Shown piece after piece: positions 8,701 to 18,398 of a stretch of 64,000 nt of DNA. Both the position numbers and the translations under genes were made by a program. The notes beneath the pieces are model-generated. The model saw only the letters and a program-made list of their open reading frames with translations. It searched no databases and was not told the DNA's origin. The stretch lies in assembly GCA_029552745.1 (NCBI GenBank), contig JAKPDK010000070.1, positions 1 to 64,000 on the forward strand, written 5' to 3'. The DNA is from Candidatus Hydrogenedentota bacterium (lineage in GTDB: Bacteria > Hydrogenedentota > Hydrogenedentia > Hydrogenedentales > SLHB01). Numbering within the stretch: position 1 is the first letter of the stretch; the number at the start of each line of letters is the position of its first letter.

Positions 8701-11700
8701 GTGATATATTTACGTATGTCGCGGGTTTTCGAGCTTGCTGCTTTGGGTGTCGTTTTGATTTTTCCTTCTTATGCTCATGCTGCAGACATCACCGTGCCCA
8801 CGGACGGTGTGGTGAGAGATATCGTTTTTAGCCAAACCGGAAAGATATTTTCGAGCATTTACGATCGCGGCGTTGTGAGGTGCCAGGGCACATCCGGGGC
8901 ACAGGACTCTGTACTTATTCCGGTGGGAAGGGGTCCCTCTTCGTTGGCAGTTCATCCGGATACAAATCGGCTGGCATGTGTGAACCGTATTGACGGAACG
9001 ATTTCAATTATCGACACCGTCTCCAGTGTGGTAGAGACGACCATATCTTGCAAACCGGGCATCCACACGGTCATACCCTGGGACAAGAATGCCTTTCTAG
9101 TCAGCGATAGTTTTTCGAATGTCCTTCAGGTCGTAGATTCAACACAAACGGCACCCACGCGTATTTTTGCTGAAGTATCCGGTGTTCCGGGAGTACTGGC
9201 GGCATCAGAGAGGTTTGTGGCGGTTGGCCGTCGCGTTCCAGCGTCGGTAGTGTTTCTGGCTCGCGATACAGGTCAGCAGACCGGTGTTATCGATTTACCG
9301 GAAACGCCGAAGAGAATTGGGGTTTTGCCACAAAACCGTTTCGTCATTCTGTTAAGTGACCGACTTCTCGTTGTGGATGCAACAGTACCCCGCGTATTAC
9401 ATCAAAAAGAACTTAAGGTCAATGGGTTGTGCACGTCCGAAAATGGGATATTGGTAGGTACTGACGAGGGTTTGATTTTTCTTGGGGATTCTCTTGAGGA
9501 ACTTCGGCGGAGCAGTTTTTCTGATGCAGTGGGTGCCGTTGCGCAATTGGGGTTCCAGGTAGCTTTCTTTGTGCCAACCCGAAAGGAGATTTGCCTGACT
9601 GCATTTGTGCAAACCGCTGAAGCCGTTTCTGCGCAGCCGACACCAGTCTCATCCGTTCCAGAACAATCTCCCGAATTGGGCGTGGGAGTTTCGCAGAGTC
9701 CTGCGGAAGGAGCCGAGTCTCCAGAGCCTTCGACTCCGTCGGAGCCGCCGAGTAAGACCGAAGAACGGGAACCTTTGGAATCATCGACAACCGACCAGTC
9801 TATCGTTGAAGCCTCAAGCCCCCCGCCGGTTCAACCCATACCCACGCCTCCTACACAACAACCGACAGAAGAACGCTCGCCGGCAGTAGCGCCGGAAGAG
9901 GGTCAAAAAACAGAAGAGTCGACGGCAAAAGCTGAGGCATCAGCTGCGAGGGTCTTTGAAAAGGGAAAGCAGCCTAACTGGAAATCTTTGCAACGGACTC
10001 CGTTAGGTGGTAAGGAGACAGCCGCTCCGCGTTTCAGCAGGACTCGGCCTGGGTTGCCCGGCGCGGATGCGCAAGTCCCGGGCATTGCCGAGGCATTAAC
10101 GTCGGGGTTCAACTTAAGTAATATCGGGGGTAGTTTCCAACAACCGGACTGGAGACGTCCGTGGCGGGACATTACGGCCGACGCCATTCACCGTGTCGGG
10201 GACAAAGAAGTTCGAGCCACGGGAAACGTCGAGCTGCAGTTGGACACCCTGCGTTTTCGCGGCGAAGAGCTATATTACAACGATGAAACGGGAGAGATGA
10301 GTGCCCGTGGTGATGTGGTGATTACACAGAATGATTCTGTGTTGACGGCAGATCGCCTGTATTATAAAGTGCCGGCGCCCAGTGAGATTGCCGAAGAACT
10401 CAAGCCGTTTCCCCTGACCTCCGAGCAAGCAGAATTCACCGATCAAGAAGTGGCAAGAAAGAGGCTGTCGTTGGGGCAGCTTACAGCAGATAATGTATAT
10501 ATTTCTGAGCCCTACCGAGAGTTAGAAGCTGACCATTTCGAATATGATTTTGCTACGCGGGCGGGTGTTCTAGAAAATGCCACCGGGCATGTTGCGACGG
10601 TCTATTTTGGTGCCGTTCGGGTTCGCGTGTTGGGTCCCGCGGACGCCGAAGCAGAGGAAGTCTGGGTTACCACGTGCGATCACGACCCGCCTCATTACCG
10701 GATACGGATCAAACGCGCGGCACTTGTTGCCGGAGAATCATTCCAAGGCGAGGGGGCTCAACTTCAAATAGGTTCTTTTCGGACCCCGCTCTATTGGCCG
10801 CGTTGGGGTTATCGGGTCGGCGGTGCCCGCACGCTCGGCTTTGATTTCGACAGTGGGCGTGCGGCGAAATTGGGGTACTATGTGAATTACGCCCATCATT
10901 TCATGGTCAGCCCGGACGTGGAATTGGGGCTTCGGTTATATCCTACCCAGAAGCAAGGGGTGGGCTTTGGGATTGAGGGTTTGTATGATTTTACCAAGAC
11001 GCCGGCCTCTCCGCTATTTTTGGGAAGCGGCGAGTTTCGCTCGATGGTGACCACGAAAGACAACGGCTACATCGAGTTTTACCACCAGCATGAATTATTT
11101 GACGATACGAGACTGCTTTTGCAATGGGAACAGTGGTTTGACCGTGACTTCGTAAAAGACTTTTATTACGAGATATACCGTCATCGGACCGAGCCGCGCA
11201 CCTTCGCTAATGTGACTTATACCCAACCGGACTACATTGCTACAGCAACGGTAAAACAGACTACGAACGATTTTGTTGCGGAAACGGAACGCGCTCCGGA
11301 AGTGACGTTTCATCTGTTGGAAAAACCATTGGTCGATAGGGTCTATGTCAGCTTCGACAGTATAGCGGGCTACAACGAACGTGAACCGGCGGGACAACAT
11401 GCTGCCCGTTTTGTTAATGTGGGACGTGCCACATTTGATTGGGACCTGTCGGAGGCAGTTTCGCTGACGCCGTTTGTCGAACTGGAAGAGACTTGGTATT
11501 CCAACCAGTTTGACGAGGATAAGCAAGACACACGTTTTTCTACCTTGGTCGGGATCACGGGACAGACTCGATTCCACAGAACGTTCCCTGGTATGGCGGG
11601 GTTCTCAGGGTTTAAGCATGTTATCGTCCCGTCAGTGACGTTATCGTATCGTCCTGATCCCACGATGGGTGTGACGGAGACGCCGCGGTTCGACGCGTAC

Positions 11701-12384
11701 GATAATGTTTATGGGCGAACCCGTATCGAAACGAAAATAGATAACATTGTGTTTGGGCGGGATGCGGAAACAAATGACGTGTGGCAGGTCGCTCGGTTGA
11801 CGTTTTACCAAGGGAATGATTTCCACAGCGAAGTCAGAAAATCGGATGATTATGAAATGGAGTTTGACCTGAGACCCAGGCCTTGGTGGGGCGTGCAACT
11901 TGCCGCCGAGACGCATCACATTACAAAAGACCTGAATTTGGATGCACCTTTCTGGTTTGAACGGCTATTCCTAGAGGCGGTGGAAGATATTATCGATAGG
12001 CCTGTAGATCCCGAAACCGTTTATCGTTACAATGCGCAATATGGAGATTACGACCGAATTCTAGGTTATCTTTACTATGACGATCGCGTTTACGCGGGGA
12101 AATTTAACGCGCGCATAGGATATGCGTACACCAAAACCCGCGACCAGGTATTTAATCGCGAAATACTGTATGGCATGGGCTACAAACTCGGAGAAAAGTG
12201 GTCGGTCGCTTTTGAACACCGCTACGATTTTGAGCGCAATGAACTTATGCGCCAGGTATATGAAATTCGTAGGAACCTGCATTGTTGGGAGGCCGCTGTC
12301 CAATTTCGGGAAAGAACGGAAGGGTGGGACGTTGGATTCGAATTGAGTCTTGTCGGTTTCCCGTCGACCCGCGTTAAGTTTTAG
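8701..12384 (+). CDS. lptD: LptD-like LPS-assembly outer membrane protein with N-terminal beta-propeller
   Basis: This 1227-aa protein would insert LPS or a related glycolipid into the outer membrane. A signal peptide is followed at about 30-300 by repeated beta-propeller blades of the YVTN type (LAVHPDTNRLACVNRIDGTI is one). A Pro/Glu/Ser linker spans about 303-430. An OstA/LptA-like jelly roll follows (about 490-650: ITADAIHRVGDKEVRATGNV, later GEMSARGDVVI). The barrel runs from about 700 to the C-terminal Phe, with an aromatic-rich ending typical of outer-membrane proteins. Start is GTG 8701 (GGAG 9 bases upstream) or ATG 8716. The propeller fusion is not part of the usual LptD layout. An M20 hydrolase follows 18 bases downstream. 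Confidence 0.88.
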   Translation: MIYLRMSRVFELAALGVVLIFPSYAHAADITVPTDGVVRDIVFSQTGKIFSSIYDRGVVRCQGTSGAQDSVLIPVGRGPSSLAVHPDTNRLACVNRIDGTISIIDTVSSVVETTISCKPGIHTVIPWDKNAFLVSDSFSNVLQVVDSTQTAPTRIFAEVSGVPGVLAASERFVAVGRRVPASVVFLARDTGQQTGVIDLPETPKRIGVLPQNRFVILLSDRLLVVDATVPRVLHQKELKVNGLCTSENGILVGTDEGLIFLGDSLEELRRSSFSDAVGAVAQLGFQVAFFVPTRKEICLTAFVQTAEAVSAQPTPVSSVPEQSPELGVGVSQSPAEGAESPEPSTPSEPPSKTEEREPLESSTTDQSIVEASSPPPVQPIPTPPTQQPTEERSPAVAPEEGQKTEESTAKAEASAARVFEKGKQPNWKSLQRTPLGGKETAAPRFSRTRPGLPGADAQVPGIAEALTSGFNLSNIGGSFQQPDWRRPWRDITADAIHRVGDKEVRATGNVELQLDTLRFRGEELYYNDETGEMSARGDVVITQNDSVLTADRLYYKVPAPSEIAEELKPFPLTSEQAEFTDQEVARKRLSLGQLTADNVYISEPYRELEADHFEYDFATRAGVLENATGHVATVYFGAVRVRVLGPADAEAEEVWVTTCDHDPPHYRIRIKRAALVAGESFQGEGAQLQIGSFRTPLYWPRWGYRVGGARTLGFDFDSGRAAKLGYYVNYAHHFMVSPDVELGLRLYPTQKQGVGFGIEGLYDFTKTPASPLFLGSGEFRSMVTTKDNGYIEFYHQHELFDDTRLLLQWEQWFDRDFVKDFYYEIYRHRTEPRTFANVTYTQPDYIATATVKQTTNDFVAETERAPEVTFHLLEKPLVDRVYVSFDSIAGYNEREPAGQHAARFVNVGRATFDWDLSEAVSLTPFVELEETWYSNQFDEDKQDTRFSTLVGITGQTRFHRTFPGMAGFSGFKHVIVPSVTLSYRPDPTMGVTETPRFDAYDNVYGRTRIETKIDNIVFGRDAETNDVWQVARLTFYQGNDFHSEVRKSDDYEMEFDLRPRPWWGVQLAAETHHITKDLNLDAPFWFERLFLEAVEDIIDRPVDPETVYRYNAQYGDYDRILGYLYYDDRVYAGKFNARIGYAYTKTRDQVFNREILYGMGYKLGEKWSVAFEHRYDFERNELMRQVYEIRRNLHCWEAAVQFRERTEGWDVGFELSLVGFPSTRVKF

Positions 12385-12402
12385 CTTATCAGGTACGACC
12401 TC

Positions 12403-13596
12403 ATGGAAATGATATCCGAGCGTGTTTTCAGATATGCCACGTCGGCTGCTGTCGAACTTCGTCATGAGTTGCATGCCAACCCGGAATTGCGTTTTCAAGA
12501 GAAATGGACATCGAACCGGATTGCGGCGTTTCTTGAAGAGCATTCAATTCCATTTGACCGTGGTTTTGCGGAAGGCACCGGCATCGTAGCGACACTAAAG
12601 GGCAAATCTCGAAAGTGTGTGGCATTGCGTGCTGAGTTGGATGCGCTGCCAATTCACGAAGAAACGGGACTGCCCTATGCTTCCCAACACCAAGGATGTA
12701 TGCACGCTTGTGGTCACGACGGACACATGGCAGCGCTTTGTGGGGCGGCGGCAGTGTTGGGGGCTGTGCGGGAGTCGTTGCCCGCCACGGTCAAGTTTTT
12801 GTTTCAGCCGGGAGAAGAAACGGCAGGAGGCGCCGAGCTCATGATCCGAGATGGTGCCCTGGATGGCGTTGACGCCATTTTCGCCTTGCACGGTTGGCCC
12901 GATTTACCGTTGGGGAAAGTGGGGATTAAGGCAGGGCCTTTCATGGCTGGAGCCCAAGACTTTTCTGTGCGGGTGTTGGGAAAAGGGGCGCACGGAGCGA
13001 TGCCCCATGCTGGTATTGATCCTATCGTCATCGCCGCACATATCATTACGGGGTTACAGACCATTGTCAGCCGTCGGACTAGTCCCTTGGACGCCGTAGT
13101 AGTGACTGTTGCGCAAATTCATGCTGGGACTAGTACAAACGTGATTCCTGAATCTCTAGAGTTTCGCGGAACGATGAGGGCATTTCAAAAAAATATCCTG
13201 GAGAACTTGCGTTCGAGCTTGGACACTCTTTGCAAATGCACCGCTGAGGCCCATGGAGGTTCCGCATCCGTGACGTTTGGAAACCCGGCTTATCCTCCGG
13301 TTATCAATGACCCAGCGATGACGGAGTTTTTGCGTGAAACTGCTCGAATAGCTCTTGGAAGTGAATCGGTGATCGCGCTCGATCAGCCTGCGATGGTCTC
13401 AGAGGATTTTGCGTTCTATTTGCAAAAGGTGCGAGGTGCCTTTTTCTATCTGGGACTGAACGGGGAAAAAGGTGAGTCGGCGGGTTGCGCGAGGTTGCAC
13501 AGTCCGTATTTTGATTTTCCCGATGCAGCTTTGGAGCCTGCCATTCGTCTATTCGTGGGTATTGCATGGCGCTGTTTTGAAAAATCGGGCGTGTAA
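12403..13596 (+). CDS. M20 family amidohydrolase (N-acyl-amino-acid hydrolase type)
   Basis: This is a zinc- or manganese-dependent peptidase-like enzyme of the M20D branch, which removes acyl groups from N-acyl amino acids, hippurate or indole-acetyl conjugates. Metal-site motifs are visible: HACGHDGHMAAL near 100-112, PGEET near 137, and a C-terminal SEDFAFY with a late histidine (RLHSPYFDF). The lid domain contains GKGAHGAMPHAGIDP, typical of the family. Length 397 aa is normal. ATG 12403 and ATG 12409 are both possible. It directly follows the LptD-like gene, suggesting the same transcript, and is convergent with anmK nine bases away. Exact substrate is not readable from sequence. Confidence 0.92.
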   Translation: MEMISERVFRYATSAAVELRHELHANPELRFQEKWTSNRIAAFLEEHSIPFDRGFAEGTGIVATLKGKSRKCVALRAELDALPIHEETGLPYASQHQGCMHACGHDGHMAALCGAAAVLGAVRESLPATVKFLFQPGEETAGGAELMIRDGALDGVDAIFALHGWPDLPLGKVGIKAGPFMAGAQDFSVRVLGKGAHGAMPHAGIDPIVIAAHIITGLQTIVSRRTSPLDAVVVTVAQIHAGTSTNVIPESLEFRGTMRAFQKNILENLRSSLDTLCKCTAEAHGGSASVTFGNPAYPPVINDPAMTEFLRETARIALGSESVIALDQPAMVSEDFAFYLQKVRGAFFYLGLNGEKGESAGCARLHSPYFDFPDAALEPAIRLFVGIAWRCFEKSGV

Positions 13597-13605
13597 GTGG
13601 ATTAT

Positions 13606-14769
13606 TCAACTTGGGGTTATTTTGCCTAGAATGACGGGGTGAGAAGCGCCCGTTGCCCCGGGGACGTTTGCGGGGGTACCGCAGATCGTCTCGTTGCCGA
13701 GAATGGCAAAGGCAATTGCTTCTTTGGCATCGGAGGACATCCGATAGTCATCGCTGAGACGCACAAGGATGTCGGGAAGGCCCTCCTTTAGGAGTCGAAC
13801 GAGGGTCGTGTTGTGTGCACCACCACCACTAATAATCAAACGTGCGATTTTATGGGTAGGCAAGATAAATCGTTTGCAGGCACGAAGGATACTTTCTGCC
13901 ACAGCTGTGGTAACTGTGGCGATCAAATCTTCCATGGGGTGGGCATCGCGTCTGGCAGACAATGCGTCCCGCAGATAGACTTCCATCCCGAAATCTTCCC
14001 GTCCGGTGCTTTTGGGCGGTATCCGATCAAAATAGGGGTGCGCGAGGAGATAGTCTAGAAACTCTTGAACTACGTTCCCCCGGGAAGCCAACGTGCCGTT
14101 TTCGTCTATGGAGAGTTCACCGCGAGAAAGGAAACGCACCGCCGCATCTATGATCATGTTTCCGGGTCCGGTATCAAAGGCAAATACCTGTTCCAGTTCC
14201 GGAGGCACAACGGTGATATTTGCGATGCCGCCGATGTTAAGGCAGGCAACGACACGGTCGGCACGATGAAACAAAAGCCAATCCACATACGGAACAAGAG
14301 GGGCACCCTGTCCTCCTGCCGCCATGTCCCGCACGCGAAAGTCCGAAACAACAGGAAGTCCGGTTTTTTCGGCGATGACCGCTGATTCCCCAATCTGCAG
14401 GGTACCGCAGGAGTCTGTATCGGCGCGCGGCGGTATGTGAGCAACTGTATGCCCATGCGAAGCAATGAAATCGACGGAGACGGAAAGCGCACGTGCCCGC
14501 TCTATCATTTGTAAGGCGGCATCCGCGAAATGGTGTCCTAGCCGAAAGTTCAAATCACAGATTTCTTGAACGTTTTTATGTGGGGCGAGCAGACGCGTTT
14601 GAAGACCTTCCGGATAGGGCAAGGTGAAGAAATCGAGTAACTTGAATCTCAATTTCGTTCCGGTGCCCGCAATGCGTACGAGTGCGGCATCAATTCCATC
14701 GCACGAAGAGCCTGACATAAGGCCTATAACGTTACGGACCGTCTTTTTTGCCAATTCGCCGATGTTCAT
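13606..14769 (-). CDS. anmK: anhydro-N-acetylmuramic acid kinase
   Basis: AnmK phosphorylates and opens 1,6-anhydro-MurNAc released by lytic transglycosylases, giving MurNAc-6-phosphate for cell-wall recycling in the cytoplasm. The family start VIGLMSGSSCDGIDAALV (ATP-binding and substrate loop) is present. GHTVAHIPP, LNIGGIANIT, AFDTGPGNMIID and the C-terminal LIISGGGAHN follow in the expected order. About 387 aa, normal. ATG 14769 gives an added 14-residue lead before the conserved core; GTG 14778 is an in-frame alternative. Its presence implies murein recycling, in line with a diderm envelope. Confidence 0.95.
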   Translation of the reverse strand: MNIGELAKKTVRNVIGLMSGSSCDGIDAALVRIAGTGTKLRFKLLDFFTLPYPEGLQTRLLAPHKNVQEICDLNFRLGHHFADAALQMIERARALSVSVDFIASHGHTVAHIPPRADTDSCGTLQIGESAVIAEKTGLPVVSDFRVRDMAAGGQGAPLVPYVDWLLFHRADRVVACLNIGGIANITVVPPELEQVFAFDTGPGNMIIDAAVRFLSRGELSIDENGTLASRGNVVQEFLDYLLAHPYFDRIPPKSTGREDFGMEVYLRDALSARRDAHPMEDLIATVTTAVAESILRACKRFILPTHKIARLIISGGGAHNTTLVRLLKEGLPDILVRLSDDYRMSSDAKEAIAFAILGNETICGTPANVPGATGASHPVILGKITPS

Positions 14770-14890
14770 CTCCCTCACCCCTATGAGTTCAAAGACTAAA
14801 TTGTTTTTTAGTTGACACGGATTCGTGTTTTATCGCTTATGAAAATGCTCGTTTTAGTGGTCAGAGTTTGCGCATTTTTCCTATCATACC

Positions 14891-16495
14891 TTAAATGACC
14901 ATTTTTTGATAGGTATCAAAGTCTATCAAACTGCAAAAACGACCAAACTGTGCGAGAAGGTAACTGATGTTGTCTGGTAACGTAACGGCGCTTTCGGTTT
15001 TCAGACCATACTTTTCGAGTACATGAGCCAGGTCACAACGGAGTCGCTGTTCCAATTCACCGCCCCATTTCTTATCCATACCCGCAACGGCGTCGAAAAG
15101 TCTCTGTTTGACGTCCTCCATGATTTCATAGGAGCATCCGCCTCGTGAAGCCGCCGACTGAATGTCCATCAGGATTTCATGCACCAGATACGCAAATTGG
15201 ATATAAAGTAAGTCGTCCAAGGCAGCTTTCTGAAGCTCCATAAAAGAACGAATGCCATTATCCAACGTAAGAAACAGCATTTCGAACAGACGGTCTGCGT
15301 CAGTGAAGACCTCTTGTTCTTCTTTTGCGGCGTGAAACCAATTCCAGACTGTTTTTAGAACACTGGGTATTGTATCGGTGCGTTCATGGTAAGCCACTGC
15401 CCAAGGGATGTAGATCAGTTGGTAGCCGGAATTGCGCAACGCTGCGCAGAGATGGGTATCTTCCGCGTTCGTGCGGAAACGTTCGTCATAGCCTCCGACA
15501 TGGCGTATGGCATCGACCCGAAACACTGCATTTGACCCGAAAAGGAATTCCACCGGACAGATACGTTTATCGCCCCAGTGTTGAGGCATGGCTAGTACCC
15601 GCCATCGGTCGGCGGCTCTCTTGAGACTATTTTCAATGAGGCGCCCTCCAACCCCAGCGATTTTAGGCGAAGCATTTTCGAGTTCCATGACGACGTTGCG
15701 CATATAGTCGGGGTCGGGATGGGCGTCCGTATCGATCGATCCTAACCAGTCGGTTTTGCAGTAATTTACGGCAGTATTTCTTGCGGCGGCGAGACCCCGA
15801 TTTTTCTCATGTCGCAGGATGGTGACGGGGTATTGTCGTGCGATTTCAATGGAATTATCCGGAGTGCCGTCGTCGACCACAATAACTTCATCTAGGGGAT
15901 AATTCTGTAGAAATACGCCCTCGATCGCTGCTTGGATGTATTTTTCAACATTGTAAACTGGCATGTAAAAGGAACAAGATATTTGTTTAGGGGGTAGGTC
16001 GATGTAAAGGTCATGTGAAAAAGTCGCATGGCGAAGTGCAGCAATATCTTCCTGTTGAGGACTTAGCGCGAGGCTGTTTTCCAATAACCGCAACGCAAGG
16101 TCTTTTTTCCCGTGACAAACGTAATATTTAATTAGCAGGTTCAGTGCGCTGACGTTGAAGCGATCCTGCTGTAAACCAAACGTTACCGCCCGCAAGGCTA
16201 GTTCTTCTTGGTTTTGCTTCAAGAAAAATTTCGTGAGTGAGTAGTATATCCAGGGGTCTTTCGCGGAAAGTGCACCTTCCAAAATCTCGTTTGTTTTTGA
16301 TGGTTCTTCTTCGAGCAGCGCCAAATCAAGGTAGAGACGGTCCGAAGAATCAGAAGGAAGTGCTGATATGAGTTGTTTTAATTCGTTTTTGGCTCCCAGT
16401 GTCTGGTAGAAAAGAACGAGGTCTTTGAACCTGCTCGTTTCTTCCGCTTGTCTCCGGAGCATTTTTTCTTGCCAAACGTTTGTTGGTGTGCGCAT
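14891..16495 (-). CDS. family 2 glycosyltransferase with N-terminal TPR-like repeats
   Basis: About 534 aa. The first about 165 residues are helical TPR-like repeats. A GT-A domain follows, starting SCSFYMPVYNVEKYIQAAIEG, with EVIVVDDGTPDNS for nucleotide-sugar binding and a DTDAHPD acidic motif for metal, then GGYDERF and an ED-containing acceptor segment. The C-terminal 130 residues are helical and unassigned. The true start is the ATG at 16493-16495, which overlaps the upstream stop as TGATG, so translation is coupled to the next gene. Together they look like a polysaccharide, glycolipid or protein-glycosylation pair. Acceptor unknown. Confidence 0.9.
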   Translation of the reverse strand: MRTPTNVWQEKMLRRQAEETSRFKDLVLFYQTLGAKNELKQLISALPSDSSDRLYLDLALLEEEPSKTNEILEGALSAKDPWIYYSLTKFFLKQNQEELALRAVTFGLQQDRFNVSALNLLIKYYVCHGKKDLALRLLENSLALSPQQEDIAALRHATFSHDLYIDLPPKQISCSFYMPVYNVEKYIQAAIEGVFLQNYPLDEVIVVDDGTPDNSIEIARQYPVTILRHEKNRGLAAARNTAVNYCKTDWLGSIDTDAHPDPDYMRNVVMELENASPKIAGVGGRLIENSLKRAADRWRVLAMPQHWGDKRICPVEFLFGSNAVFRVDAIRHVGGYDERFRTNAEDTHLCAALRNSGYQLIYIPWAVAYHERTDTIPSVLKTVWNWFHAAKEEQEVFTDADRLFEMLFLTLDNGIRSFMELQKAALDDLLYIQFAYLVHEILMDIQSAASRGGCSYEIMEDVKQRLFDAVAGMDKKWGGELEQRLRCDLAHVLEKYGLKTESAVTLPDNISYLLAQFGRFCSLIDFDTYQKMVI

Positions 16496-18243
16496 CAAGA
16501 TGCGTTTCCTTCGTGTTCCATGGATGAAGAGTCAGTTTGGTATTGTTTTTTAGCTTTTTGTGTCCAAGTTCTGTCGAGTGCCAAAGGCAATAGACGAGCT
16601 TCCGACATAAGGCGTTGGGCTTTTTCGGTTTCTCCGAGTTCAGCAAACATGGCGGATAGCCGTTGGCGAAAACCAGCATGAAGCGGGAAATCTGACAGGT
16701 GTTCGTATAAGAAATGGGCTGCTTCCTCGCGTTGGTTTTGTTCCCATAGGAGTTCCCCCCGGAGCCAGACACCGCTCGTATTTTCCGGGTCAAGAGCAAG
16801 GGCGATGTTCAGATGTTCGATTGCTTCATTAGGTTTGTCATTGCCCACGAGGAAATGTGCCAACCGGACATGTGCCTCTGCGTGTAACATCGCTAAGGAC
16901 GTGTTGTGTCTTGCCAAAGCATAAAGCCAACGGGTCCAAAGGGGAGAGAGGTAGTCTCCGATCAAGTATTCCGGAAAATCAGAAGAAGTCGCTTTCAGCG
17001 TATGTTCCAAAAACCCGCGCTCCAAGTCATCTGCGCCGCAGTACTTGCATGCGGTTGCTGCGTTGAGGGCTAAGGTGGCGCAGTCGGGCTCCAGACGTAA
17101 AGCCCGCAAGAACACTTTCAGGCAACGTTCGGCTTGGAGGTGAGGTTCGCCAGCTTGTTCCGGCGGAGTCCGCAAAAGGGTTTGTCCCAAAATAGACCAC
17201 GCCCTTGGATCTTCAGGCGTTGATGTGACCGCTTTTGTCGCCAACTTTTCCTGAACGGGATAGTATTCGGGTTCCATGCGGAATGCATACTGCAAATAGT
17301 CTTGGAAGAGTCGCTCCACGGGGGGCAGTTCCTTAAACCTTCTGCCCGAGGGTCTTACCGAGGCAACAAAGTTCAGGAGGTCGTCAAGACGCTTTTCCGG
17401 GGCGAACTCTTGCACGCGTCGTAGTCCGTTGGCAGCGATTCTTTCGCGTTCGGTCGAGTTCTCCAGATAGTAAATGATTTTTTCCTCAATATTACGTTCA
17501 TTGAATAACACAATATCCTGTCCATCGGTAAACCAATCGCGAACTTCTTGGTTAGAGTCCTCAAGCATTGCCAAAGCGCCGCACGCCATGGTTTCGAACA
17601 CTCGTAGGTTCAATTCCCCGCGTACAGAGCGGTTGAATACGATACGGGCTCGGCTGAGGGCTTGTGCGTAGTCTTCTCCGAAGAGGCCGCCGATGATGGC
17701 AATGTCATAACGATTGGAAAGTCTGGCAAGGCGATCAAGCAACCACGCGCGCTCTTTCCGATGGATGATATTCAGGTTGCCGATGTAGAGTACGTCGATG
17801 TCGCGGGTTACAGGATGGGGGCGGTGAACAAGGGGATTTGCTGCATACAGAGGCAATACATAATACGGGGTGATCCATTCTGTGGCTAGAATGGGTACAC
17901 CGGGCTTGTCGCTCAGTACGACGTCATATCTTGCCAGATTAAAATGTTGGGCGCCGTGAAATAGGTTCCAGTCTCCTGCGATTGCGACGGTGGGAATCGG
18001 CGAATCTTCGACACCCAAGGGAGGCGGGTCATTTTCGGGGTTCCAGCAAAGAAACAGGTCAGGCGTCCACTCTTTCGCGATACGATTTAGGATATCCAGA
18101 TAGGTCTCTTCCGCAGGGTTGTATTTGTAGTGGGTGGCGGTGCCGTGTTTTGCGCTCAGTGTTCTTATTTCATGAGGCCCCCGGTACAGGCTAAGAACCG
18201 CATAGTCGCAAAAAAAAGGCAGACCTTGCAATAGAACTTTCAT
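16495..18243 (-). CDS. CgeB-like family 1 glycosyltransferase with C-terminal TPR repeats
   Basis: A 582-aa cytoplasmic protein. Residues 1-300 are a GT-B type transferase of the CgeB/spore-maturation group: VLYIGNLNIIHRKERAWLLDRL, then SRARIVFNRSVRGELNLRVFE-like donor-site helix and MACGALAMLEDSNQEVRDWF. From about 330 onward the protein is TPR-rich (AWSILGQTLL, AEAHVRLAHFLVGNDKPNEAI, ALALDPENTSGVWLRGELL). First gene of a two-gene unit; the second starts on its stop codon. TPRs in both members suggest that they assemble with each other or with a protein acceptor, which is inference. Confidence 0.87.
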   Translation of the reverse strand: MKVLLQGLPFFCDYAVLSLYRGPHEIRTLSAKHGTATHYKYNPAEETYLDILNRIAKEWTPDLFLCWNPENDPPPLGVEDSPIPTVAIAGDWNLFHGAQHFNLARYDVVLSDKPGVPILATEWITPYYVLPLYAANPLVHRPHPVTRDIDVLYIGNLNIIHRKERAWLLDRLARLSNRYDIAIIGGLFGEDYAQALSRARIVFNRSVRGELNLRVFETMACGALAMLEDSNQEVRDWFTDGQDIVLFNERNIEEKIIYYLENSTERERIAANGLRRVQEFAPEKRLDDLLNFVASVRPSGRRFKELPPVERLFQDYLQYAFRMEPEYYPVQEKLATKAVTSTPEDPRAWSILGQTLLRTPPEQAGEPHLQAERCLKVFLRALRLEPDCATLALNAATACKYCGADDLERGFLEHTLKATSSDFPEYLIGDYLSPLWTRWLYALARHNTSLAMLHAEAHVRLAHFLVGNDKPNEAIEHLNIALALDPENTSGVWLRGELLWEQNQREEAAHFLYEHLSDFPLHAGFRQRLSAMFAELGETEKAQRLMSEARLLPLALDRTWTQKAKKQYQTDSSSMEHEGNAS

Positions 18244-18320
18244 TCAGGGACACCTTGTATCCTCAATCACTAGAACAAATGAACCTCATTGTACCCAAAA
18301 TAACATGCCGATAATCATTT

Positions 18321-18348
18321 TTGACAGTCTCCAGGGATGAATGATACC
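18321..18348 (+). promoter_or_regulatory. candidate sigma-70 promoter for hpf
   Basis: A perfect TTGACA at 18321-18326 is followed after 16 bases by GATACC (18343-18348), a weak -10. It lies about 50 bases before the hpf start, within the 155-base divergent region. The good -35 and correct location support it; the poor -10 does not. Confidence 0.4.
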
Positions 18349-18398
18349 ATAGGAGCTACCGGAACATTCAGCGCTAAGTAGAATAGGAGCAAGACATT

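Noticed and set aside
9605-9889. ORFs inside the Pro/Glu/Ser linker of the LptD-like protein
   Set aside because: Low-complexity GC-rich coding DNA leaves other frames open by chance.
14812-14817. TTGACA on the plus strand between anmK and the glycosyltransferase gene
   Set aside because: No plus-strand gene follows; both neighbours are on the minus strand.
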